Positions 12,130 through 24,100 of a DNA stretch of 43,242 nt are shown here, piece after piece. Made by a program: the position numbers and the translations under genes. Below the pieces are notes generated by a model that saw only the letters and a list, made by a program, of their open reading frames with translations, did no database searches and had not been told where the DNA came from. Where the stretch lies: contig JABVXU010000454.1 of NCBI GenBank assembly GCA_013365365.1, positions 1 through 43,242 on the forward strand, in the 5' to 3' direction. Every line of letters begins with the position of its first letter. The first letter of the stretch is position 1. The DNA is from Cruorifilaria tuberocauda (Eukaryota > Nematoda > Chromadorea > Rhabditida > Onchocercidae).

Positions 12130-14197
12130 TTACTGTCGCCTGTAATGAACATATGCTCGATTTGCTTCACACTGTTTGTGCAATTCCTGTTTTGCTTGCA
12201 CCGTTAAGCCCTCGTTTTTGTAAGCAGCAAGTAATTCTTCAGCTAGTATGTACTGAAAATGAGTAGCACCGTGAAAAGTCTTTTGTCGGCAAATATCGCG
12301 CATTGTTTTCATTGCTCGGAATTCAGCATGCTGCTCTGATATCGGACATGGTACCATGTAAGTTTGTCCACCTGAAAAAAATCTTTAGAAGCAGAACTTG
12401 TTTATATTATAGAAGAATAAATTTCTAAAACTAGAAAAATCATGTAAATACCACTTGATATTAAACTTCAGGAATAAAATTCACCGTTCATTAAGTTAAA
12501 ATAAAATAAATAAGAATCGATAAGTGTACAAATCATTTAAATAAAATGCATGCTAATTCAAGTACCAATCTCATGAAAATTATGAAAAAATAATGCAATT
12601 TCGGCGGTCATTTAAAGTAAACGTTTTCGGCAAAGAAGTTTAAACGCATCGTTGATGCATGATTTTATGCATTTAATTTATTTGCAAATGATTTTTATTG
12701 AAATATTAAAAAAGAAAAGATAAAAAGATCAACCTCGAATAAATGGACGCAGAATCATTATCGGACAGCAATTTTTAATAGCTTTTTCTGCAACTACTAC
12801 CGGATCAAGCTCTATTTTTTCTTTCTGCTCATCATTAGCGTTTCTCCATAGAACGTACTGACGCCTTTTTATTATTTCTAGTGCTTCCAAAACAAGACTC
12901 CGCATTTTTTCTGCAATACAATAAGAAATGTCGAATAGATTCACTTTCATTTAAGTTTTTCAATTCGAATAAACACTTAATAACTCTCAAAAAAGAAGCA
13001 TGATAGTTCTTTGGCAGGATGAGAAGTATGAATTATTTAGAATGATGTCAAAGTTATTCTTACCATTACTTAAGGATGTATTCTAAAAGCTAAAAGTTCA
13101 GCATATTTGAAAGATTCGAAATATAAATTATAAGCTGTCTAATGAACTAATGAATAAAGTAGGCAGAAACAGCAGTTTCTTTTACTTTTACATAGAAAAC
13201 TGACTTCGAAAATTTATTGAACACCGAAGAGTTGATATAGGTATCCCACATTACAAAAGAAGTAGAATAGACTATATGGTGGTAAATACCCATTACCAAG
13301 TTAACTTCGCCAACGAGCTAAATAACAACGATTCAAACAGAATTAATAAATTCTAATCTGGATTTCGAAAGAATATTAATTTGGATAAAAAATGACAATA
13401 TGATAGGAAATTATAAACTAAAAGCAGAAATTTTCATCTAATTTATAAAATATTTTGATTAACCTTTCATTCCACATAGCATGCATACATTAATTAATCT
13501 ATCTATGACGGCATTTCGATAAAACACTGGCGTTTGAGCACTAGGCATTGCCTTTATGTAGCAATATCGGCGATCATCATCTGGCTCCAGTGGTTGATTA
13601 AGCTGGAAATGATAATAAAAATTCCAAACCTAGTTTACTATAATGCACAATTTGACGAAGAATGATGGAGGCTTGAGGTTTCAAAGCCTTTCCATCTTAT
13701 CATAAGTTGTAATGTATTGGCCCATTAGCCATAAAGAGATAATACAAAAAGAAAAGAAAAGCAAAATAATAGAAGCCAAGGGATCTATTCTGACAAATTT
13801 AAAATGAATAAACATGTTCAGTTATATCCTCCTATTCTTCCTTCAAATGCTTCTTCTCTTGGGACATGTAATAACATCTTGCTTTTAAGAAAAGTACCAT
13901 ATCACGAGAGCTTCACTGACTGTTTGACGAGGAATGATATGCTAAAACTTCTGGTATTTCATCATTAACCTTCTTACGATAGATATGACAGTTCAGAATG
14001 AATCGCTATAAACTAAACCTAGTGAGAGCCGTATATATAATGAAAACAACCTGCTCCAGGTTTAAAATTGGTTCACGAAATACTTTTGGATCGTATTTGG
14101 AACACAGTGCGACAGACCCAGAAAACATTCGTCTAGATATGATACTGCCCATGCATAGATAAGACCCATTTTCCAATAATTTAAGCAATAGTTCCAT
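12130..14197 (-). CDS. mrps-7: Mitochondrial small-subunit ribosomal protein S7 (uS7m)
   Basis: Binds 12S rRNA in the head of the mitochondrial small ribosomal subunit and takes part in assembly and tRNA contacts (family knowledge). Exons in transcript order: 14197-14051, 13602-13464, 12910-12734, 12371-12130; all GT-AG, phases consistent, 234 residues. Residues 1-30 are a plausible mitochondrial presequence (Arg/Ser/Met, few acids). Recognisable blocks are KYDPKVFREPI; the PVFYRNAVIDRLINVCMLCG core (YRN then leucine-rich helix); EKMRSLVLEALEIIKRRQY; the RGGQTYMVPCPISEQHAEF block, the S7 GGxxYxVPxPV signature; and a C-terminal HKQCEANRAYVHYR tail, matching the HKxxEANRAYAHYRW end of S7 proteins. 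A GTTGCAG acceptor sits one base before the ATG at 14197, favouring it over an in-frame ATG at 14215 that would be removed by trans-splicing. Confidence 0.95.
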
Positions 14198-14206
14198 TCT
14201 GCAACA
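14198..14206 (-). promoter_or_regulatory. Probable trans-splice acceptor that decides the mrps-7 start
   Basis: GTGTTGCAG on the minus strand ends at 14199, one base before the ATG at 14197. Spliced-leader addition here would remove the in-frame upstream ATG at 14215 and make the protein begin MELLLKLL. Inferred from position and consensus only. Confidence 0.55.
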
Positions 14207-14215
14207 CCCATTCAA

Positions 14216-17200
14216 TTACATTTCCACAGGAAGTTACTAACATTGAATAGAAGTAAAACACGTTTCTCGTCACTCTTTTTCCTTTTTTTCTACGAATTTT
14301 AGATGAACTAAACATGGACTACCTATCCACTATCATTTAGTTCACTCATAAGATTGCTACTACACATCGGTGATTTCCTACATCGCAATATGACGTACGC
14401 ACACCCATACCCCATACCCCAGTGAAAAATGCTTCCCCATTTCCCGCCTCATAAAAATAATTAGCAATTCCGAAACAGACCAGTCATAATGTGGACAATC
14501 GAGAAACGATATGCGACCAGTTGGTTATCTTTTTTGCATCACACTCTTCCTCTTTCAATCACTGCAACAATATATAATTATTTTTTCTGTGTTATTTTTC
14601 GTAACTTGCAATGTTCTATCTTATCGCATCAATCTCTTCGCTCTCTTCGGTAACTGAAGAAATTTTTCATGATCGTTATTACCACTATCATTCCTAATCT
14701 TATCATGATACCATTTTCTCCTGTACTCTTCTTAACTTTCGCTTTATCTCTCTTATTTCTCATCTCTTTTAATATCTCATATCTTACAGTATTATATCTA
14801 TTTTACCATAATCTTTGATAAAATGAAATGAAAAATATTGATGAAGTTTGTTATTGTCACAAAATTATCATTGAAACTTTAGAAAGAAAAGCGTCAGCGA
14901 ATATCACAGTTTTATATTTCGATTATTTCACACACTTAAATTAAATTTACCTTTTGTTTTATCAAATTTTAAATTGACCGATTATAATTGTTAATAAAAA
15001 GACTCAGAAAGGACCGTAATCAAAAGGGGCCAGTCATTCAGTTTCTGTATATTTCTGAACATTCAAATAAGCTTTCACAAATATATTTATGATTTCAGTC
15101 ATAGAATATTCTTTTAAAAAATGAGCTATCGTCGTTTCTTAATTTAGGGTCAATCAAACTATTGATTCTTTCTGATTTAACTTGAGATTCTTCATTATCT
15201 TCATTTAATCATCCTTTTGATAGCTCATGCTTTTTAAAAATTTTAAATTCTTGAAAATATTTTCTTAGTAATGCAAACCTTATAAGGATATGATTTATTA
15301 TTGTAAATCGTTATTACTACCATATTTCATAGTGAAATTAGATGAAGACATTGTCCGTTAGCCGTAAAAACGCATATTTGGAAAAATATTTATGAAACAA
15401 ACCTTTCTATTATCCCTTCGTAATGGATAAGAATAGAATGACGAAGATTTTGCATAGAAATTTGGATAGAAATTTCAAATTTTAAATTTTGTAAATTTGT
15501 AATTCATTTTAAATTCTTAAACAATTTATTTAAGGAAATAAAACAACAAAACAGTTTTAGCATATGAATCAAATTTTTGTCAATTCCTTGAAATAAACGG
15601 TATGTTAATATTTTGGGCTTACACTATTCAAAAATTTGAAATATTTGCATTATTGATACTACCAAAGTAACCCACTCATAATATAGGTGATATATAGTTG
15701 TTGTAATTTTATCTCAATCACTTTACAGTTTCTACTTTCTTCAAGGTACACTTATCCTTGACTTTCATTTATTTGCAATAAATATCATTCGATCGATCTG
15801 TTTGTAACGCATCATGGCTTCATTCTCGCTTTCTATCACGTACATTACTTGAAGATTTCAGTGATATAAACGTTGCTTGCTTGAATAAAATCATGATTCA
15901 TCATAGTAAGCAGAAATCATTTATTCTCATTATATTTAAGCATCACTGTAGCAAATTTCGGAATGATATCCTTCCGACTGTACTTATATGTGCAACGATT
16001 AATTAATTCTATTGGAATGCGTTTGCTGTTTTGGTAACATTTCCCACAACACATTTACACTGTGAAGCAAAATCAGCGTTATGATTAATATTTATCTGAT
16101 TTTCCCTGAATAATTTCTCGCATTTTCCCATAGCTGTTGAAACCCGATAAAAAGCAAAAAACAAAATCATTCAGCGAAAAGTTTTTCCGCTTCGAGGCAA
16201 TTCCGAAAATTCGAGAGATTTGATGAAATCTGAAAGAAATATTCTTAAATTTCTAATTGATCAATCAATTTTATCATCAAACATTTAGAAAAAATAAATT
16301 GATAAGTTGTCAATAAATAAAAAAGTTTTTAATATAAAAAATTCGGTATGAATATGACTAATAGTTTCAATATGAACTGATGATCTTTCATGTATCATTG
16401 ATTCATACTATCTCCCTTCCCTTTTTTTTGTGCAACCACCCGAAATTTCTGCGATGAAATTTCATTTAATCACCATAACAACCAATTTGTTTACCTATTT
16501 AAAAATTTAATGATCAGTTTAAAATTACAATTTGTCTATCTTTTTTGTAAGCTTAATAATTAGTTTAATAATTATAACTTGTTTTGCATATTTTTTTCAA
16601 TTAATTAACTTTGAATAGCTACATAGTGGCAAGAAAACATCTTAACAATTACTGGTAGAAAAATTCACAATAAGTGAAATTTGTAGTATATCACTAAAAT
16701 CGCTAATGTTCGATTTATTTTTTGCTATTAGCGAATTGAAATGAAGCTTATTTATTCTTGTCGCAATTTTATTTATTTCCATGATCGTTTTAGCATTATT
16801 ATCAAGATTAATCAGTGAAATCTTTTTCCGATGATTCAATCAGCATAACTTTCATAGCTATCAAATTTCCGGTTCCGCATCCCACCGAACCACTCTGAAA
16901 TAAATATGAGATAACAAATATGTGTTTCCCAAATATATACTCGAAATAATTAGAAAGATTTGATAAAATAGTTGGATTAAAAGTATCCCGTTATATTATC
17001 TATTATTATCAAATTAAGAAGGAATGTTTACGAATTTTGCTATACACTTGCCTTTTTAAAACAACAAATCTTAAAATGGGATTGGATGATAAATATAATC
17101 ATCAATGGTATTTGATTGGATTATTTTCATCTTGAACGAAGCCAAATATTTGTGTTCGAAATGGAACTGCTCATGTCAAACCGCGCCCATCAAACTCGTT

Positions 17201-17963
17201 TCTTCAATAAGCAACATCTTCAATGTAATCAATTTTCCTCAACGTTTTTCCGAATGTTGTAATTAAGCAATACTTTTTCTTTTTTTTTTCACGTCAAATG
17301 TTAAAAACAGTGGGCGCAAATTACTTATGTAAACATAGACATACACATACTTGCTTAATATATTTAATATAATACTTCATGATTATAATGATGTAATATG
17401 TAGGCATTTAGTTTTTTCTCTTCATGTGTTTTCAGTTTAAGTTTTCACATGCAAATTGATTGTGCGAAATTGTCATTTATTGTGTTTTACGTGATGTGAA
17501 AATGTTATAAAAATTTAATTTATAATGCTATCTCTCAGTATTGTACTCTTTTAAAAACGATTGAAGACATGTTACTGTCGCATACATCTCAAATAGTTTT
17601 TATTGGGATTGTTTTTTCGAAAATTCTTTCATTTTTAATCTAACATTTTCAGTTTTTATTTTACATTTTCCTACTGTTTGAAAATATTCTTTCTTCTAAC
17701 TGTACATTTCTAACTCATAAATGGCTTTCATAAAACTGTTGAATTTTTTTCTTTTTTTAACCAAAAAAATCTCTTCTATCCATTACTTTTCAATTTTAAC
17801 AATTCAACAAATGGCAGTGTTATTTTTAGAATTAAATTATGATTTGGCAATATGATCGAGATTGCATTGTTGATTCATTGGAAATCAGTTCAGTGTTTCA
17901 TCGTTAACATTATAAAATCCAAAAATTTCCATTGTTTTCTATGAAATTTCAATAAATTTTCAG
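14216..17963. other. Noncoding stretch upstream of two divergent genes
   Basis: I searched by eye on the plus strand for cysteinyl-tRNA synthetase catalytic exons (HIGH-like motif, HHDNE block, KMSKS block) and found none. A short minus-strand open segment with a clean acceptor (16808-16894) has its own entry. A C-rich string near 14400-14420 repeats CATACCC. Otherwise AT-rich DNA with no recognisable gene. Promoters for mrps-7 (minus) and the synthetase fragment (plus) should lie at the two ends. Confidence 0.6.
16808..16894 (-). pseudogene. Orphan open segment with GCGTGN motif
   Basis: On the minus strand a TTTATTTCAG acceptor is followed by 28 sense codons and a TAA: SGSVGCGTGNLIAMKVM, then LIESSEKDFTD. 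GCGTGN resembles motif I of SAM-dependent methyltransferases, but the preceding beta-strand residues expected in that fold are not convincing. No other exon of the same gene is seen nearby on this strand. It may be the last exon of an unrecognised gene, a gene-fragment remnant or chance. Family unknown. Confidence 0.2.
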
Positions 17964-17998
17964 TCATTAAATTTTACAATCATTCGAAAGGTGTGAAA

Positions 17999-20900
17999 AT
18001 GAATACATCAGTAAAATTTGAACAAAATGTGAATGAATTTCTTCTATTGGTTAGAAAATATATTCACCACTATTACAAACCAGATATCAACGAGGTTTTC
18101 CTTTTCATCTAATGCTTTTAGAACTTTCACTTCGATTTTTTTGGCTCATATGTTTGATACTACCATAATGAGTTCATTATCCCATAAATTGATAATGATA
18201 ATGCATTCAGTACTAAAGGACATCGGTAATGGTAACTTTTTATCTTAACAAATGACTGTAAAAATTTATTAGATACTATGTTTAATTAAAAAATTAGTCC
18301 TCTTCCAATGCTGATTATGAGAAGATGAAGTATATAATCAGAAATAATCTTTTCTTTTGTTTTAAAGATGTCAATTTAATCATTGTGAAATTTCATTTTA
18401 TAATTATACTCATCTTATTTCACTTATCTTACAGGGTTATCAGAAATATGACCAGAGAGAATTGCAATTAATGGATGAATTTTTCAAAATAAAATCTGAA
18501 ATAAATGCGTCATTGTGCAATACTATATATATGAAAATTACTGCTGAAAAATTGTGCCAAATAATTGAGCTCGGGAAAGAGTATATTAATGAAATGGTAA
18601 GCAATGATTTATTTTATAAATTTTGCCAAAGTTTTATTAAAATTATGACGATACTGCTTAAGAACAGCTGCTAAAGTTGGATCTGTCTAATTATAAAAGT
18701 CAAAAACTTCTATAATTTACTAAATGCTAATTCAAGGAACCCGAGAGAGTAATTTTGCTTCAAAACAATGCATAAATACGTTTTAAATGAAATCGAAATT
18801 TCATATATAATGCAGTATCATTAAGATAAAAGTAGTTCCCTTTTTTAATGAATAATTTGAGGCAAAAGAAAGTGGCACTTAGTCAGTATTCAGCTTTAAC
18901 TGAAAATTTAAAATTGAATTTCATTATCATCTTCAGAATCAGAATTTCAAAACAGAACAAGCATACTTTAATGAAAGGATAGAAACTTAAAATAGGAATT
19001 TTTTTTTAAAGCTTAAAATCAAGGAAGATTTCCAATGAAATTCAATTTCGTCGCTCTAGTCAATTGTGATTATGATTACGATCGTTTTAGATCTAAAATT
19101 GATAAATACCATGAAATGAAGTAATAATTTTAAACAAATGAATATTTTTTAGGTAAAAGAAAATAAAATTCCAAATTGTTTACTTTTACGAAACATTGCC
19201 GCTTATATGATTTCATTGTTAAAAATATTTGGTGCCGCACCCAAAGATATCGATGATATTTTCTCTATTGATTTCAGGTTTGTTGATTTGTTAATCTAAC
19301 GTATATTGAAATTTTGTTTCTTTCGAAGTCGAATTTCTTTATTTTTTGAAATTTTGAATTGAAATATCGAATAACAAAATCAAAAATAAAAATTCAAATT
19401 TGTTAGGCATGTCATTTGAGAGAAGCAAAATTACTTGTATAAATTTAGCTTATCTGATTTATCAATACTTCAAGTGTCGGTAGTACTATTCAGCCGATAC
19501 CTGATATCTGTTTTAGTAGGACAACAATTTCCAGTACTTTACCGAGCACATTCGTTTATGAACTTATCATGCCTTACGTAAGCGCATTAACTGTTTTTCG
19601 AGAAACCATTTCGGAATTGGCACAGCAACGTAATGTTAATGATATCATAAAGGTAATTAAATCAAAATCTTCATGAATGTGATTGATATCAAAACCAGCA
19701 TTAAATCAGTGAATTTAGTAATCATGTTATCATCTTCATGTAAAAACAAATCTGATATTTAAACTTGGATAAACAGTAACAGAGATATAGTATATCATGA
19801 AATGATAACGAAACGAGGCACCGTAAAGAAAAAAATTAAAAATAGAGAAGAATTTAAATCGAAATCAAGACCTAATTTTATGAATTCACAGCATAATGAA
19901 TTCAATTTTATTCCAATTTCCCTTGTTGAAATTTTAGTTCCAATGCAAAAAATTCAATTTTCTGACATTTGCTAAAATTTTGCTTCCTGTGACAGTTGCA
20001 AGCATTTAATGAAATTAAATTTTAATGATTTTCTATCAATAATCTAATCAAAGTTATTTGTTTAAAAACGCACTAATATCAGGAATATCAAGGAATATTA
20101 CCTGCCTGAAGCTATGATGATAATTGCTTCTAATTCTACCCAACATCCAATAACACATATCAGAAGATTCCTCTATCACTTCATACTGAAATCGTTTTTA
20201 ATATCCGTCCTGTACGATAGCATTTTCGTTATTCTTTCATCTTTTATCATTTCATTTCAAAAATTTAACTATTTTTTATAAATTCTTCAATTTAGTATTA
20301 AATAAACAATACAGTACCTACACTTCCGCCTACAGTACTTCCACACTTGTTTGTTTTAGAAGGCTACGGTTGAATGATAAACACTCTTTTTATTTATTCA
20401 TGAATATTTTGAATTTTCAAGAAATTATTTGAAAAAAATTATTAAAATTAGTAAATCAGAATATAACTTACGTCAAAAAATTGGAAGTTTTTCATCAGTA
20501 TTGATTCCTTTTTATCGTTTCTTAGAAATAAATTATTTCATGAATCTTACCATTTTATCTATTCTAACACTTTCATATCATATGATTCATTAACTGTTTT
20601 TCAAAATTCCAATCTTTTATTACAAAAAATTGCACTTCTCAAGGAAGTTATCGAAGTACTTTAAAATATCTCGAATTTCATTGGTCATCATCATGGATTT
20701 ATTAACTTACCAGATCATTTTACTTATCTATGATAGTTCTACATTTTCTGATTTTTTTCCTTAAGTTTATACAGTTTAATCATTAAATTTATGATTTAAT
20801 TGTGAAGTTTAATTCAATAAAGAAGCAGTGCGATACGGTTGGATCGCACAAATCTGGTTTTCCAGCGAATCGAAATTGATACATTTTGAGAATTTATTCT

Positions 20901-21153
20901 TTTGTCCAATCGGATCTTTCTTATTAGTTTCATCCAAGTAATAATCTTTCAAAATTCATGCTTGTTTCATGAAGTTAATTTGCAGGAATGTGATCGTATA
21001 CGAGACAAAGTACTTCCGGAATTGGGCATACTCCTCAATGAGGATAATCCTGAAAAATCGACACTTCCATTTAAAAAATGGAATATTTCTGCTGAAGCTA
21101 TTACAAATGAGGTATATATATTGTGTTTTTTATCAAATTTCATGCAAATTTAA
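17999..21153 (+). CDS. C-terminal fragment of cytoplasmic cysteinyl-tRNA synthetase, catalytic domain absent
   Basis: Five exons: 17964-18094 (ATG at 17999), 18435-18596, 19153-19277, 19517-19652, 20986-21111 or read-through to the TAA at 21151-21153. All junctions are GT-AG and keep one frame: 215 residues, or 228 with read-through. The order of matches follows the post-catalytic helical region of eukaryotic CARS: FEQNVNEFLLLVRKY, then INASLCNTIYMKITAEKL, LLRNIAAYMISLLKIFGA, IMPYVSALTVFRETISELA, and CDRIRDKVLPELGILL (human equivalents NEFFLNVKD, LLENIALYLTHMLKIFGA, LPELGVR). The Rossmann catalytic domain with its HIGH and KMSKS motifs is not visible upstream, and the lysine-rich C-terminal tail is not joined. 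An acceptor 35 nt before the ATG could receive a spliced leader, making this a stand-alone gene. Alternatives: a gene-duplication fragment decaying as a pseudogene, or the 3' end of a gene with very distant 5' exons. On its own it could not aminoacylate. Confidence 0.7.
20828..20849 (+). repeat. Short GC-rich hairpin in the last intron of the synthetase fragment
   Basis: Seven bases GTGCGAT and their exact complement ATCGCAC flank an 8-nt loop. The stem is GC-rich in AT-rich surroundings. No function is assigned; it may be chance or a small RNA structure. Confidence 0.6.
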
Positions 21154-24100
21154 TTTAAAGATTAGAGAAGTTCAAACTTCTCTTACGATTTCAACGAAAT
21201 TGCAATTAAAAAAATTAGTTTGATTCTTTTAGTTTATAAATATTAGCAAAGTAATGGAAAATTAAAAATATTCGTACAGCCAAAAATAGCGCTTTATGCA
21301 TCAATATTAAATGATCATTAGCTAATAGCAGCAATTAATTAAACTTTGGCTAGTAACAAAAACTTTACCAATTCTCACATTCGCTTTAGTTTATACCATC
21401 TTTAAATGATAACCAATTTTCCAATAAACATTATTAACGATTAATTTTTTTAAACTGATAGTCGAATAACATTTTATCAACAAGAAAGCTAAAATTGATA
21501 TTTATTCTTTTGATATTTTGTTATTTAAAATATAATCATAAACAATTATAATTTCATTTCTATTTTTCAAACAGTAATGATTACATGTTATTTCAAAAGG
21601 TACGACAACCATATAGGTCAGAAGTGGCAAACTGAAGAAAGCAAGGCGTGATTAAATCGATCAAAACAAATATTTCCATGCTTGAAAATCCTAGAAAAAA
21701 GGTTATAAAAAACAATAAATGGACAATACTGATATTATGCTGTATAGTAAACAGAGAGATTTTTTTTTTCTTAAATTTCATCGTCTGTATAGTAAAGTAA
21801 TTATTTTAGATTTAAGTTAAAGTATATAGAAATCGTTTTTTCTTTTTCAATTTGTTGACAAAATAATTTGTGTTTCCGTTTTAATGAGCTGTAAATATAT
21901 TATGTGAAGAGAAGTTATAGATGTTAATGTAAACAATGATTTCTGCGAACAAGAAAACAAAGAACGATATTTTGCTTATTGGCATAGCAGAGAAAGGTTA
22001 TTATTGCTGTTGAGTTACAGTTGCATTGTTTTAGTGTAATAATAAAATTTTAAAGTTAAAATTTTAAAATTTTAAAAAGAATACTTTACCTGTTTGCATT
22101 TACTACAATCTTACATTAAAAATTTGGGATTATTTTCAAATAAAACACATCATCGAACAATTTCTGCTATGTTATCAGCAAAATTGATTTATTTGTTTAT
22201 TATTTTACAAAGTAATGTTTATTTTTGACTTATTGTGTGCGTAACGGCAGATATTTATATTTTGTACAAACAATTCGCATATGGTACTTGATTAAAAAGC
22301 TTGAAAATAGGGTGAAATCGGTGCCGGCAAGTTTATTTCGCATTTGAATCCACGTACGTGTGTAGTTTAAGTGTATGGACGTGAACAGATAAGTTTAGAA
22401 AAATTGCAAAATTGAATTAATAAATGTAAGATGATTCATTTATATCAAGCATAATTTATTACATATTTTAATAGTAGTTCCATGCAAAAATAACATTTGA
22501 AGGAATTTGACGAGCTAAATACTATTATCAAAGAATTGAAAGATATAGGAAAAAAAAAAGCAATGAAACATCAATCAAATATGCTCCAAAATAACTTTCA
22601 AGCCGGTATGAAAACAAATTGAATTTCTTCCGCTTACAATTATAGCTTTTCAAAAATCAATTCATCAAGCTGTTTCGATAATGGAAAAAAAACAGAAATA
22701 TAATGCAGACAACTTCAGGAATAGAACTGAGATACTTAATTATTTAATGAATTTCAATTTCAGTAATTACAACTGATTCATGCATGATTGCTATGAAATT
22801 TTTGCAAAGAAAAAGAATGATAAGGATATGATTTCATCGAATAACATTGAAATTTGATTGAAAAATGTTTTAGATATCAATTTTTTTCATTCAGCAATTT
22901 TGAAGCTTCCCGAAGTTGAGGTTAATGTCATCTCTTCTTTTTTACCTTCAACTTCAAAAGCACTTATCAAGGACTTGGTAATCAAAATGGAACAATGAAG
23001 TGACATTTTGCACTTGTAAATGATTTTCATACCAAGTTAAAATCTGAAATTAAATTCTTCCATAGACAATTGATTAATTTTTGATACCATAATTATAATA
23101 TAAACCGTAGTGATGGAAATACCAGTAAACTCGTTAGTATAAAATTATGAAAAGTTACAGAAGCAATCATCACTATAAAACATTGCTAACGTTATTTGGA
23201 AATCGATTGTACATTAAATTCTTCTTTCTTTTTTTGGATATAATTTCAGCCTAATTTAAATAATTGAAAAAACGAGATGACAGACACAAAAACAGTAAAT
23301 TAAAAAACTCATACATTTCAACAATCAATTTTGGATCTTTCTTTAATCAGATTTTATTTTTGAAAAAGGAATTTCATAAAACAGTTTTTGTAAACAAACA
23401 GAGAAAGAAACAATTTTATATAAGTCAAAAAAATATGGAGCAAATATTTCATTTAGTAGCATTCCCATGATTATGCAAGAATAACAATTATATCTGAATA
23501 AATAATAACAATATGGACACTTGCAAGGATTGCAAATTATACAGAGTGGCAAAAATTATTGTGATTTGGAAAATGATATTGAATTGATAAGATATTGCTA
23601 TTCTAAATGATAAATAATCGATATTTTTATTTTTCAATAAATCAATTAATATTTGATTTTTCAGTAAAATTAAACAAAACAATGGTACTAAATGTTTGCA
23701 AGGATAAAAGAAATCGATCATTGTTAGCATGTTTTAGTATTAGCAGTAGAATAATATTTTGGTAATTTTGGTATTTCTAAATCTAAATCTTTTGTTAACT
23801 TATATTCAAATTAGATTTCCTTGTTTTTCCAAGGTAATTACATCATTTTTTCGCACTCTGCATAATTTGTTATCAAAAAAAGATGAATAAGCTCACTTCA
23901 AATAAAACGTTGTTATATCTAAAGCGTAAAGATGTCATTTAACAGAACGAAAGTGTACCATATAATTGTATTTTTGATAGATATTATCAATACTGATATT
24001 AAAAGTTCAGGAATGTAATGTTTGATTGTTGAAGAAATTATTTTCTTCTAAAATAAACTATTGAAATATTGCAGTAGATATAACTTAATTTTGATTATTA

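Noticed and set aside
16153..16289. Plus-strand segment encoding RKVFPLRGNSENSRD as an upstream synthetase exon
   Set aside because: It does not resemble any part of cysteinyl-tRNA synthetase, and the candidate acceptor lacks a polypyrimidine tract.
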